Shown here: one piece after another, positions 16,332 through 25,296 of the stretch
Numbering within the stretch: position 1 is the stretch's first letter
How the letters are laid out: each line of letters starts with the position of its first letter
NCBI GenBank assembly: GCA_014800245.1
Contig: JAAVGM010000011.1
Location: 55,657 to 119,656, forward strand
Source: Bacteroidales bacterium
GTDB taxonomy: Bacteria > Bacteroidota > Bacteroidia > Bacteroidales > Muribaculaceae
DNA: 64,000 nt
Direction: 5' to 3'
Translations under genes and position numbers: made by a program
Notes under the pieces: generated by a model
Told to the model about the DNA's origin: nothing
Databases searched by the model: none
The model's input: only the letters and a program-made list of their open reading frames with translations

Positions 16332-18377
16332 ATGAAAAAAATAATCCCTACATTAATTCTTGGAACAATGGCAACATTGAATTCTCAAGCTGTGGTAGAT
16401 AAGAATTTCAACTACCATGTGGATCGGTTTGCTGATATTGAGGTGCTCCGCTATGAAGTGCCTGAATACGACCGCTTGTCGCTCAATCAGAAGAAGATGC
16501 TCTATTTTCTTTCTCAGGCTGCTCAGATGGGTCGCGACATCCTCTGGGATCAGAATGGAAAATATAACCTTCAGATCCGTCAGCTTCTTGAAAAGATTTA
16601 CACTGATTACAATGGCGACCGCAATTCAGCCGATTTCAAGGCTTTTGAAAAGTATCTGAAGCAGGTATGGTTCGGCAATGGCATTCATCACCATTATTCC
16701 ACTGATAAGTTCACCCCCGAATTCTCTCAGGATTTCTTCGCTGCTGAGGTGGGCAAGATCAGCGATGCCGACCTCCCTCTTGCACCCGGTCAGACCCGCG
16801 AGGAGATGATGCAGGTCTTGGTGCCTGTGATCTTCGATCCCTCAGTGATGGCTAAGCGTGTGAATCAGGATGGCACACAAGATGTAGTGGCCACCTCCGC
16901 AAGCAATCTTTATGGCGACGGAGTGACTCAGGCCGAGGTAGAAGATTTCTATGCAAAGATGAAGACTCCCGGCGATGAGACTCCCGTTTCTTATGGTCTG
17001 AACGCAAAGGTGGTGAAGGATGCTTCCGGGAACCTCGTGGAGGAGAAATATCATCTCACCGGCCTTTATGGTCCGGCAATAGCAGAGATCATCTATTGGC
17101 TCGATATGGCCAAGAATGTGGCTGAGAATGATGCACAGAAAGCTTATATCACCAAGCTTATCGATTATTATATCACAGGCGACCTCCGCCTCTTCGATGA
17201 ATATTCAATCCTCTGGGCTGAAGATACTAAATCTGATATAGATTTCGTGAATGGCTTTATCGAAAGCTATGGCGATCCTTTGGGGATGACCGGATCCTGG
17301 GAATCTTACGTAAACTTCAAGAACACTGAGTCGTCTTCTCGCACAGAGACAATTTCGAGCAATGCGCAGTGGTTTGAGGATCATTCTCCGGTGGATCCCC
17401 GTTTCCGCAAGGATAAGGTGAAGGGAGTGTCAGCTAAGGTGATTACTGCCGCTATGCTTGCCGGTGATGCCTTCCCTTCCACTGCTATCGGCATCAACCT
17501 CCCCAACTCCAACTGGATTCGTGCGCAGCATGGTTCCAAGTCTGTTACTCTTGAGAATATCACTGAGGCTTATGAGATGGCTTCTCATGGCAATGGCTTT
17601 AACGAGGAGTTTGTGATTGATGAGCCTACAAGAAAGATTCTCGACGATTATCTATATATCACTGATATGCTTCACACCGACCTTCACGAATGTCTCGGAC
17701 ACGCTTCCGGCCGACTTCTCCCCGGCGTGGATCAAGATGCGTTGAAGGAGAATGGCTCGGCTCTTGAGGAGGCTCGTGCCGACCTATTCGCTCTCTATTA
17801 TGTGGCTGATCCGAAGCTTCTCGAACTTGGAATCCTTGACAATCCTAATGCTTATCAGGCCGAATATTATAAGTATATGCTCAATGGACTCATGACTCAG
17901 CTCAACCGTATCGAGCCGGGCAATGATATCGAGGAGGCTCATATGCGTAATCGTCAGCTCGTGGCAAAATGGGTGCTTGAGAATGGCCGCAAGAAAGGGA
18001 AAGGCGGAAAGGATGTAGTGGAGTTAGTGAAGAAAAATGGCAAGACTTTCGTAAAGATCAATGATTATCCCAAGATGCGCGAGCTCTTCGGAAATCTTCT
18101 CGCTGAGATTCAGAGAATCAAGAGCGAGGGCGATTACAAGGGGGGCAACGACCTCATTCAGAAATATGCCGTGAAGGTTGATCCCAAGCTTCATAAGGAG
18201 GTGCTTGATCGTTTCTCCAAACTTGATATCCCTCCCTATCGAGGTTTCATCAATCCGGTATATACTCCGGTGATGGATGGCAATGGCGAAATCACGGATA
18301 TCACCATCTCATATCCGGAAAACTATAGCGAGCAGATGCTACGCCTCTCTCGCGATTATTCTCCTCTCACGAAATGA
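16332..18377 (+). CDS. Dipeptidyl peptidase III (peptidase family M49), exported
   Basis: 681 residues. A signal peptide (residues 1-20, TLILGTMATLNSQA) suggests a periplasmic location. The M49 signature HECLGH is near residue 452 with EEARAD about 25 residues later, supplying zinc ligands and catalytic Glu. The family removes dipeptides from the N-terminus of short peptides. It begins 33 bp after the methyltransferase gene and its stop overlaps the next start (ATGA at 18374). Length fits the bacterial enzymes. Confidence 0.93.
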   Translation: MKKIIPTLILGTMATLNSQAVVDKNFNYHVDRFADIEVLRYEVPEYDRLSLNQKKMLYFLSQAAQMGRDILWDQNGKYNLQIRQLLEKIYTDYNGDRNSADFKAFEKYLKQVWFGNGIHHHYSTDKFTPEFSQDFFAAEVGKISDADLPLAPGQTREEMMQVLVPVIFDPSVMAKRVNQDGTQDVVATSASNLYGDGVTQAEVEDFYAKMKTPGDETPVSYGLNAKVVKDASGNLVEEKYHLTGLYGPAIAEIIYWLDMAKNVAENDAQKAYITKLIDYYITGDLRLFDEYSILWAEDTKSDIDFVNGFIESYGDPLGMTGSWESYVNFKNTESSSRTETISSNAQWFEDHSPVDPRFRKDKVKGVSAKVITAAMLAGDAFPSTAIGINLPNSNWIRAQHGSKSVTLENITEAYEMASHGNGFNEEFVIDEPTRKILDDYLYITDMLHTDLHECLGHASGRLLPGVDQDALKENGSALEEARADLFALYYVADPKLLELGILDNPNAYQAEYYKYMLNGLMTQLNRIEPGNDIEEAHMRNRQLVAKWVLENGRKKGKGGKDVVELVKKNGKTFVKINDYPKMRELFGNLLAEIQRIKSEGDYKGGNDLIQKYAVKVDPKLHKEVLDRFSKLDIPPYRGFINPVYTPVMDGNGEITDITISYPENYSEQMLRLSRDYSPLTK

Positions 18378-18790
18378 ATGAGCAGATACAGGCTATAAAG
18401 AAACAGTTTTTTGCTTTCCGCAATGGCATCATTGCCGATGCCTTGCGGAAGCAATCTTCTTATGGTGTGATTTTCGGGTTGCAGGTGCCGCAGATTGCGG
18501 AGATTGCGCGTGGTCTTACCCCTTCGATGGAATTGGCTGATGCTCTTTGGGCAGATGAGAATGTCCGTGAATCGCGTATTCTTGCCACATATCTTTTTCC
18601 TATCCCCGAGACAGACCTGGAGAAAGCCCTCACTCTTGCAGCTCAAGCCAAGACCATAGAGGAAGCTGACATGCTCGCTTTCAGATTGCTGAAACGGCTC
18701 CCCTTCGCCCATGATCTTCCTGAAGCGATGGAAAGCCGTAATGATATTTCTGATTATATGAAGCAGACTTTAGCTAATCATTTAAGCTGA
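18374..18790 (+). CDS. AlkD-like HEAT-repeat protein (short DNA alkylation repair family)
   Basis: 138 residues of helical repeats (VIFGLQVPQIAEIARGL, LWADENVRESRILATYLFP). The phrase L-W-x-x-x-x-R-E-x-R is the signature of the DNA alkylation repair/AlkD superfamily. It is much shorter than full AlkD (~230 residues) and corresponds to the central repeats only; I see no N-terminal remainder, so this looks like a natural short form. Start overlaps the DPP III stop by 4 bp, so translation is probably coupled. Its 3' end overlaps the convergent lipoprotein gene by 13 bp. Confidence 0.65.
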   Translation: MNEQIQAIKKQFFAFRNGIIADALRKQSSYGVIFGLQVPQIAEIARGLTPSMELADALWADENVRESRILATYLFPIPETDLEKALTLAAQAKTIEEADMLAFRLLKRLPFAHDLPEAMESRNDISDYMKQTLANHLS

Positions 18791-19431
18791 TCATCTTTCC
18801 CTCCTTCTTTGTATTGATATGAGACAAGCTCTTTCCATTTATGGAATGTGCTTGTCTTTTCTTTTGTATCTGTGTCGGTGAATGTGCGCTCCATGCTTGC
18901 GCTGCGCATCACCCAGTTTCCTTCCCGGTCGTATTCATAACCGAAATATGCAATATCGGCTTTAGCCGTGCCTTGGGGCCCTGATTCAATAATCTCAGCC
19001 TTCAACGGATAGGACTTATCATTAAATTCAGTATAGGTCAGCTCCCAGGAGGTTCCGTCCTCATAGTTCATGGAATACATATAGTTGATTCCATCCTCAT
19101 TTTGCTTGGCGTAAAGTCCTTCCAGCGAGCCTGTGAAATTCCCTATGCTGTCGAATGTAAGTTCCATTGTAGGGATCGGATAGACGGCCTGAGCATCATG
19201 ACGAAGTTTCGAACGCTCGATTACATCCCCTCGTATGCCGAAGCTTTTCAAATCGGGGGAATAATATATCCTAATGGAGTCTTCGGCCAACGCTACAGTA
19301 TCTTCGACTATGCTATCCATAGCCGGGAGAACAGAATCCTGAGTCTTTTCCTCACTCTTGCTTGCGCACGACGCAAGAAATATCCCGGCTATCACGACGG
19401 GAAACAGACGGTTAATGATCGGTATTTTCAT
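18778..19431 (-). CDS. Hypothetical lipoprotein
   Basis: 217 residues from ATG 19431, chosen because it gives a proper lipoprotein signal (LFPVVIAGIFLASCAS; lipobox LASC, Cys22). The mature protein is acidic near its N-terminus (KTQDSVLPAMDSIVEDTVALA), then carries beta-rich repeats (ELTFDSIGNFTGSLEGL, YFGYEYDREGNWVMRSASM) reminiscent of short extracellular beta-strand repeats. I do not recognise a named family. It converges on the AlkD-like gene with overlapping 3' ends and no obvious terminator. Confidence 0.7.
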   Translation of the reverse strand: MKIPIINRLFPVVIAGIFLASCASKSEEKTQDSVLPAMDSIVEDTVALAEDSIRIYYSPDLKSFGIRGDVIERSKLRHDAQAVYPIPTMELTFDSIGNFTGSLEGLYAKQNEDGINYMYSMNYEDGTSWELTYTEFNDKSYPLKAEIIESGPQGTAKADIAYFGYEYDREGNWVMRSASMERTFTDTDTKEKTSTFHKWKELVSYQYKEGGKDDQLK

Positions 19432-19589
19432 GTTTATTTTATCTGACATAGCAAAAATCTTTTTACGAAATTAATAAAAAACCTCCAAGCCACCAAAAGA
19501 TTGAGGCTATATCCGCTAAATTTCTCAGGGGTCTTTATTAGAAAAACAATCGGAAAGTCTCCTCCTCTGTTAACAACTGTTGATTTTGA

Positions 19590-19780
19590 TTAAACTCGTT
19601 AAAATATCGTGCCCCCTCCCAACCATACGACAACTTCAGACGTTTATTAGATACAAAGCAATATGGATAAGACGTTTAAAATTTCGTGAGAAAGGTTGAA
19701 TGTCATTAGTTTAGTTAGATATAGTTTATAGTGGAATCGTTGACGGCCCCGTATCTGTTACGGGGCCGTCATATTTTTTT
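19590..19780 (+). ncRNA. Candidate small RNA or orphan leader ending in a strong terminator
   Basis: No gene lies between 19450 and 19954, yet a strong intrinsic terminator sits at 19742-19778. Transcription must therefore arrive from a short unit upstream. An eight-codon frame (ATG 19664, MDKTFKIS) and a repeated GACGTTTA (19640, 19671) are the only marks inside. I cannot place a consensus promoter with confidence; the start given is approximate. Confidence 0.35.
19742..19778 (+). terminator. Strong intrinsic terminator
   Basis: GACGGCCCCGTA, loop TCTGT, TACGGGGCCGTC: a perfect 12-bp stem followed by ATATTTTTTT. It belongs to no annotated gene. Confidence 0.85.
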
Positions 19781-19833
19781 GCATTTATATTCTTTCAAAA
19801 CTTTCAATTCTCTCAAAACTTTATATTTCAATT

Positions 19834-19940
19834 TTGAGTTTAACATTTAAATAGTTATTTTTGTAAATATTTAAGAAAACGGATGTTTTCCATAATTGAA
19901 TCTCTTTGAATTCGACTCCATAATCCTTTTTAAGAGATTC
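19834..19940 (+). promoter_or_regulatory. Promoter and hairpin leader of the VanZ-tamB-tamL operon
   Basis: TTTG (19833-19836) and TATTTTTG (19856-19863) are 19 nt apart, matching the -33/-7 pattern. The ~85-nt leader contains a 9-bp inverted repeat, GAATCTCTT (19898-19906) and AAGAGATTC (19932-19940), ending 14 nt before the ATG. Confidence 0.6.
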
Positions 19941-19954
19941 TAACCTACCGAAAA

Positions 19955-20365
19955 ATGAAAGGGAAGTATAAAAATACACTGAGCGAGCTCCCTCCTCTTA
20001 TATTCACAGGCATCACCCTGCTTGCGATTCTTTGGCTCACTCTCAGCCCCCGGCCTTTCGGATCTATGGAAACACCTTTCTTTCCGGGGGCTGATAAGAT
20101 TGTCCACGGATTGATGTTCGGTTTCTTCACGGCTATGATGGCGCTCGACAAAAGACGAAAAAATCATTTCCGCCCTCTCCCCTTTTACACTCTGATTATT
20201 TTTGCACTCCTTTCCTCTCTGCTTGGAGTGGCAATTGAATACCTCCAGGAAGCACTCCACACCGGACGCGCTTTTGAATATGCCGATATGGTTGCCGACA
20301 CAATCGGAGCTTTTGCCTTCGCAATCGGTTTGTATATTTTCCAATCTAAACATCAGGAGAAATAA
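19955..20365 (+). CDS. VanZ-like membrane protein
   Basis: 136 residues with about four membrane segments (LPPLIFTGITLLAILWLTLSP at the N-terminus; later PFYTLIIFALLSSLLGVAIE and DTIGAFAFAIGLYIF). Family marks are DKIVHGLMFGFFTAMM and the acidic E-Y-L-Q sequence in the third helix. VanZ-like proteins are linked to envelope or glycopeptide resistance, but in Bacteroidota the role is not known. Its TAA overlaps the tamB ATG by one base, so it belongs to the outer-membrane assembly operon that follows. Confidence 0.8.
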   Translation: MKGKYKNTLSELPPLIFTGITLLAILWLTLSPRPFGSMETPFFPGADKIVHGLMFGFFTAMMALDKRRKNHFRPLPFYTLIIFALLSSLLGVAIEYLQEALHTGRAFEYADMVADTIGAFAFAIGLYIFQSKHQEK

Positions 20366-23300
20366 TGGATAAAGATATAGAGAAGACAGAACAGAAAGAC
20401 ACTAACCCGGAAGCATCGGGCGAAAACCTGAACAATGCAGAGGAAAAGAAGGTGAAGAAGCATCTCATCCGACCCAAATGGCTGAGGGTGACTCTCCGTG
20501 TACTTTTGTGCATAATTATATTCATTCTCCTGATTCCGGCGCTTCTATATATTCCGCCGGTGCAGACATTGGTGAAAGACATAGCCTGCAATACTGTATA
20601 TAAGTCAACAGGAATGAAGATCTCTATCGATAAATTCCGTCTCCGTTGGCCTTTGGATGTGGAGCTTGATAAAGTTTTGGTGATTGATGCCAATAAGGAT
20701 ACTATGGTAAATGCACGTCAGGTTATTGCGGATGTGAAAATGGCTCCGCTTCTTAAACTTGATGTGCAAATCAACAAGCTTAAGCTTCTCGACGGCGATT
20801 ACCATATGATTTCGCCGGATTCCTCTATGATCCTGCGTGTCCACGCCGGTCTATTGGATGTGGATTCAAAAAGCTCGGCAAATATCCGCACATCGGAAAT
20901 TCTCTTGAATAAAGCTTATCTTAAGGATGGAGATCTGAAATTATATATGAATGTATGGAAGCAGAAGCCGACTCCTGAAGATTCAACGGCAGCTTCCACC
21001 CCATTCCTTATCAAGGCTAACGATCTCCACCTTGAAAATTTCACATTCGGGATGTCGATGCTCCCGACTATTGATACGCTTCGTTTGGCGGTGAACGATC
21101 TCCGGCTACGCGGGGGTGTGGTAGATCTAAGGGAAAACAGTGTGAAATGGGATCTGGCCTCCATCAATGGCGGGGAGGCCACTTATCTCACCCCCACTCC
21201 GGAATGGGTGGCTCAACATCCGGCTCCGCCTCCCACACCTTCTACGGGTCCTCCGATGGTGATAAAGGGCGATTCTATCAGTCTCGACGGATTTAAGGCT
21301 CTATATGCAATGAAGGGAGCAAAACCAGTGGCGGGATTCGACCCTTCATATATTCAAGTGTCGGATGTGGCTATAGGAATGAAGGATTTCTATAACGAGT
21401 CTTCCACTGTCCGCCTCCCGATCACACGTTTGGAAGCAACGGAAAGAAGCGGACTGAAGATTCTCAATGGCTCCGGACTGGTGGCTGTGGATTCTATCGG
21501 GCTGGCGTTCGATAATCTTGCCGTGCGCACTCTCTATTCATCTATCAAGGCCTCAGCGGATGTGCCTTTTGCATTAATGGAATTAAAGCCGGAAGCGCAG
21601 ACCTCTGTTACGGCCAATGCAAGCATCGGCCTGCCGGATGTGGATGCCTTTATGCCTGCTCTTAAAGAATACACTTCCAAGATCCCTGCCCGCAATCCGA
21701 TATTGATTGATTTGAAGGCGGAGGGCTCGTTGGTGGATATGGAGATAAATAAGTTTGATGCAAGTCTCCGCGAGGTGATGGATATAAAGGGGAAAGGTTG
21801 GGTGAAGAATCCTTTGGAGATGAAAAATCTGAAGGCTTTCCTCGACTTCGACGGCTCTCTCTCTGATCCCACTCTGATTGATAAGTTTGTCGGCACAGGC
21901 GATATCAAGATTCCGACCTTCACCCTGAAAGGAACCGCGACAGCCGACCGCGACACCTATGGAGCCGATTTCAAACTCTTCAGTTCGGCGGGCGATGTTG
22001 TGGGCGATGGAAAGGTGTCGCTCAATTCTGAAAGATATAATGTGGATGCTTCTCTGAGCAATGTGAATGTGGCTCAGTTTGTTCCCGATCTTGGCATAGG
22101 GAAGGTGTCGGGTCATATAAAGGCGAATGGTTCCGGATTCAATCCTATGAGTGGACGCGCAGTTACGGATGCGGAAGTCCTTATTTCTTCTATAATCTAT
22201 AATAACCGCAGCCTGGAGAATATCCGGGCTTGGCTGAAGGTGCATCCCGACGGGAATATGGATTTAATTGCTTCTTCCCTCAACCCCGGTCTTAATTTCG
22301 ATATCACGGGAAATGGTACAATACATCCCGATAATTACACTTTTGAAGTGGCTGCCGACCTCCGCGATATCGACCTGAAGGCACTCGGTCTTTCCGATTC
22401 TCTGAATCGCGGACATGGCAATATATATCTTTCCGGCACTGCGAGTCCGGCGAGATGGCTCTATAATGCGCGTCTAAATCTCAACGACTTTGAATGGGAA
22501 TTGCCGGGACAGGTAATCAGCATACCTCAGGAGGCTTATGCCGAGGTGATTGCCACGCAGGATGCCACGCAGGTGCATGTGGATTCCGATCTGACGTATC
22601 TTGATTTTGAGAGCCAATCGGGATTGAAAAATATCATCGACCGATTCTCCAATGTTGCAACTGTGGCGATGAAACAGGTGGAGCAACGCAATATTGCCGT
22701 GGATTCTCTCAGCCGGCTTCTCCCGCCGTTTGATCTTACATTCCGCGCCTCCGGACAAGGATTGCTGAATCAATTCCTGAAGCCTATGGAGATGAGTCTC
22801 GACACTCTTCACGCTCAGATCACTCACGATTCTCTTCTTCACGGAGATGTCGGGGCCACTCGTTTCCTCTCTTCTTCTGTGAATATCGACACTCTCACTC
22901 TTAACATAAAGGAGCGTCGCAATCTTTTAGATTATAGACTGCATATGGGAAATCGCCCCGGCACTCTTGATGAGTTTGCCAAAGTGAATGTAAACGGCTA
23001 TATCGGTCAGAACCGTCTGGCGGCTTCTCTTTCCCAACAGAATATAAAGGGGGAGACCGGCTATCGAATCGGTCTTACGGCGGCTATGATGGATAGCACG
23101 CTCGATATCCACTTCACTCCTCTGAAATCTACAATCGCATATATGCCATGGACTTTCAATGGAGATAACTTTGTTGACTTCAATATTTTCACCCGTAAGA
23201 TTGATGCAAATCTAATGGCTTCAAGTGCGGAGAGTTCCATTCTGCTTCGCACCGAGCCCACCGAAGACGGCAAGAAGGAACTGCATGCCAAGATCGACAA

Positions 23301-25296
23301 TCTTAAGATTCAGGATTTCTTGAATCTAATGGTGTCGGCTCCTCCCGTGACAGGAGTGCTCAACACTGATTTGAAGGTGAAATATGACAACAGACGTTTC
23401 TCCGGCGACGGCACGGTGGATCTTACAAATCTTTATTATGCCAAGACACGCATAGGGGATTTCAATCTTGATCTCAATGCGCTTTATGCTTTGTCGGGCA
23501 ATACGGATGTTAGGGCGACTCTTAAGATAGATGGAAAAAAGGCGATGGCAGCTTACGCTTCTCTGCGCCCGGATTCTATCGGGGCTATGACTCCTGACAG
23601 CATCGGAGTGCAGCTCACCAAATTCCCTCTGAGCATCGCTAACCCGTTCCTCGACAATATGGCTGTGCTTTCGGGTCATCTTAACGGGGATATGCGTCTC
23701 GACGGATCATTCACAAGTCCGCGACTAAATGGCTATATCGCCTTTGATTCTGTAAAAGCGAAGATCCCTATGGCAGGAAGCACTCTCAGCTTTGTGAATG
23801 ATTCTGTTAAGGTGAAGTCAAATATAGTGTCGTTTAATGATTTCAATATCTTCGGGCAGAATAAGAATCCTCTCACCATAAATGGCATAGTGGATGCCAC
23901 ATCTTTCTCGAAGATAGGGTTAGACCTCGCTCTTGATGCCAAGAATTTCCAACCTATCGGCAACGACAGCCGAGCTAAAAGCGATATTTACGGCAAGCTG
24001 TTCCTTGACATGGATGCCACTGTGAAGGGGAACACTCAGGTGATGGATATCAATGGAAATCTCGATGTGCTCGGCACATCGGATGTGACCTATGTGGTGA
24101 ATCTCACACCCGCTGAATATACCGGCACTTCCGACAGCGATGTGGTGAAGTTTGTGAATTTTAATGACACCACTACAGTGTTGGAGACAGATTCCATTAC
24201 TCCCGTGATGAATATGAGGATAAATGCTAAGTTGGCTATTTCGCCGGGAACTCAGGTCACTGTGCTTCTCCCCTCTGTGACGGGAGGATCCAATGCCACC
24301 GACCGCGTCGAACTCCAGCCTACAGCCAACCTGACATTCTTCCAGAATTATATGGGCGATATGCGTCTGAATGGCACGCTCGTATTGGGTGAGGGATTCG
24401 CGAAGTATAGCATCCCGGTGGTAGGACAAAAGAATTTCGAATTTAATCCTGCGAGCAGCGTGACATGGTCGGGAGATATAATGAACCCCTCTTTCAATAT
24501 CACAGCCACGGATGAGATGAAGGCTAACGTAACAACGGGATCCAATTCGCGTCTTGTCAACTTCCTCGTCACTCTCCGCGCCACAGGAAATCTTAATCGT
24601 CCGCAAGTGGCATTCGACCTCTCCACCAATGATGATCTTTCCATCCAGAATGAACTTCAAAGCATGAGTGCCGATCAGCGACAGACTCAGGCGATGAACC
24701 TCCTTCTATATGGTCAGTACATCAGTGGCGACACTAAAGGAAATGCCAATCTCGGCGGAAATATGCTTTATAGCTTCCTCGAATCGCAACTTAATTCTTG
24801 GGCGGCGAAGAATATACGCGGCGTGGATCTTTCTTTTGGCATCGACCAATATGACAAGATGAATAATGGAGCAAGCTCCACGGAGACAAGCTATAGCTAT
24901 CAGGTGTCGAAATCGCTTTTCAACAATAGATTCAAGATTCAGGTGGGCGGCAATTACTCCACCGATGCCTCGGCTGATGAAAACCTCGAACAGAATCTGA
25001 TCAGCGACATCTCGCTCGAATATATCCTCCGCCAGACACAGACCGTGAATATGGCTGTCCGACTGTTCCGACACACCGGATATGAGAGCATTCTCGAAGG
25101 TGAGATTACGGAGACAGGTGCCGGTTTTGTGATGAAGCGTAAGCTTGATAACCTCAAACGTCTCTTCAGATTCCTCCTCCCGAAGAAAAGAAGAAGACGG
25201 ATTGAGAAGAAGGAAGAAGCGGAAAAACCTGATTCCACATTTAATCCTCTAAAGAACGTAAACGATACCATTAAAGTAGATGATGATACGAAATAA
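20365..25296 (+). CDS. tamB: TamB-like translocation and assembly module protein
   Basis: 1643 residues. One N-terminal membrane anchor (residues ~38-62, LRVLLCIIIFILLIPALLYI) is followed by a very long region of repeated beta-strands forming the periplasm-spanning groove of the AsmA/TamB type, ending in the conserved C-terminal domain (QRQTQAMNLLLYGQYISG ... LEYILRQTQTVNMAVRLFRH). TamB-like proteins carry lipids and/or outer-membrane protein substrates across the periplasm with a BamA-type partner. The partner gene follows with a 17-bp overlap. It is separated from VanZ by minus one base. A Lys/Arg-rich tail ends the protein. Confidence 0.9.
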   Translation: MDKDIEKTEQKDTNPEASGENLNNAEEKKVKKHLIRPKWLRVTLRVLLCIIIFILLIPALLYIPPVQTLVKDIACNTVYKSTGMKISIDKFRLRWPLDVELDKVLVIDANKDTMVNARQVIADVKMAPLLKLDVQINKLKLLDGDYHMISPDSSMILRVHAGLLDVDSKSSANIRTSEILLNKAYLKDGDLKLYMNVWKQKPTPEDSTAASTPFLIKANDLHLENFTFGMSMLPTIDTLRLAVNDLRLRGGVVDLRENSVKWDLASINGGEATYLTPTPEWVAQHPAPPPTPSTGPPMVIKGDSISLDGFKALYAMKGAKPVAGFDPSYIQVSDVAIGMKDFYNESSTVRLPITRLEATERSGLKILNGSGLVAVDSIGLAFDNLAVRTLYSSIKASADVPFALMELKPEAQTSVTANASIGLPDVDAFMPALKEYTSKIPARNPILIDLKAEGSLVDMEINKFDASLREVMDIKGKGWVKNPLEMKNLKAFLDFDGSLSDPTLIDKFVGTGDIKIPTFTLKGTATADRDTYGADFKLFSSAGDVVGDGKVSLNSERYNVDASLSNVNVAQFVPDLGIGKVSGHIKANGSGFNPMSGRAVTDAEVLISSIIYNNRSLENIRAWLKVHPDGNMDLIASSLNPGLNFDITGNGTIHPDNYTFEVAADLRDIDLKALGLSDSLNRGHGNIYLSGTASPARWLYNARLNLNDFEWELPGQVISIPQEAYAEVIATQDATQVHVDSDLTYLDFESQSGLKNIIDRFSNVATVAMKQVEQRNIAVDSLSRLLPPFDLTFRASGQGLLNQFLKPMEMSLDTLHAQITHDSLLHGDVGATRFLSSSVNIDTLTLNIKERRNLLDYRLHMGNRPGTLDEFAKVNVNGYIGQNRLAASLSQQNIKGETGYRIGLTAAMMDSTLDIHFTPLKSTIAYMPWTFNGDNFVDFNIFTRKIDANLMASSAESSILLRTEPTEDGKKELHAKIDNLKIQDFLNLMVSAPPVTGVLNTDLKVKYDNRRFSGDGTVDLTNLYYAKTRIGDFNLDLNALYALSGNTDVRATLKIDGKKAMAAYASLRPDSIGAMTPDSIGVQLTKFPLSIANPFLDNMAVLSGHLNGDMRLDGSFTSPRLNGYIAFDSVKAKIPMAGSTLSFVNDSVKVKSNIVSFNDFNIFGQNKNPLTINGIVDATSFSKIGLDLALDAKNFQPIGNDSRAKSDIYGKLFLDMDATVKGNTQVMDINGNLDVLGTSDVTYVVNLTPAEYTGTSDSDVVKFVNFNDTTTVLETDSITPVMNMRINAKLAISPGTQVTVLLPSVTGGSNATDRVELQPTANLTFFQNYMGDMRLNGTLVLGEGFAKYSIPVVGQKNFEFNPASSVTWSGDIMNPSFNITATDEMKANVTTGSNSRLVNFLVTLRATGNLNRPQVAFDLSTNDDLSIQNELQSMSADQRQTQAMNLLLYGQYISGDTKGNANLGGNMLYSFLESQLNSWAAKNIRGVDLSFGIDQYDKMNNGASSTETSYSYQVSKSLFNNRFKIQVGGNYSTDASADENLEQNLISDISLEYILRQTQTVNMAVRLFRHTGYESILEGEITETGAGFVMKRKLDNLKRLFRFLLPKKRRRRIEKKEEAEKPDSTFNPLKNVNDTIKVDDDTK

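Noticed and set aside
23920..24660. 246-codon open frame opposite tamB
   Set aside because: Antisense to conserved TamB coding sequence; no independent promoter or family resemblance.
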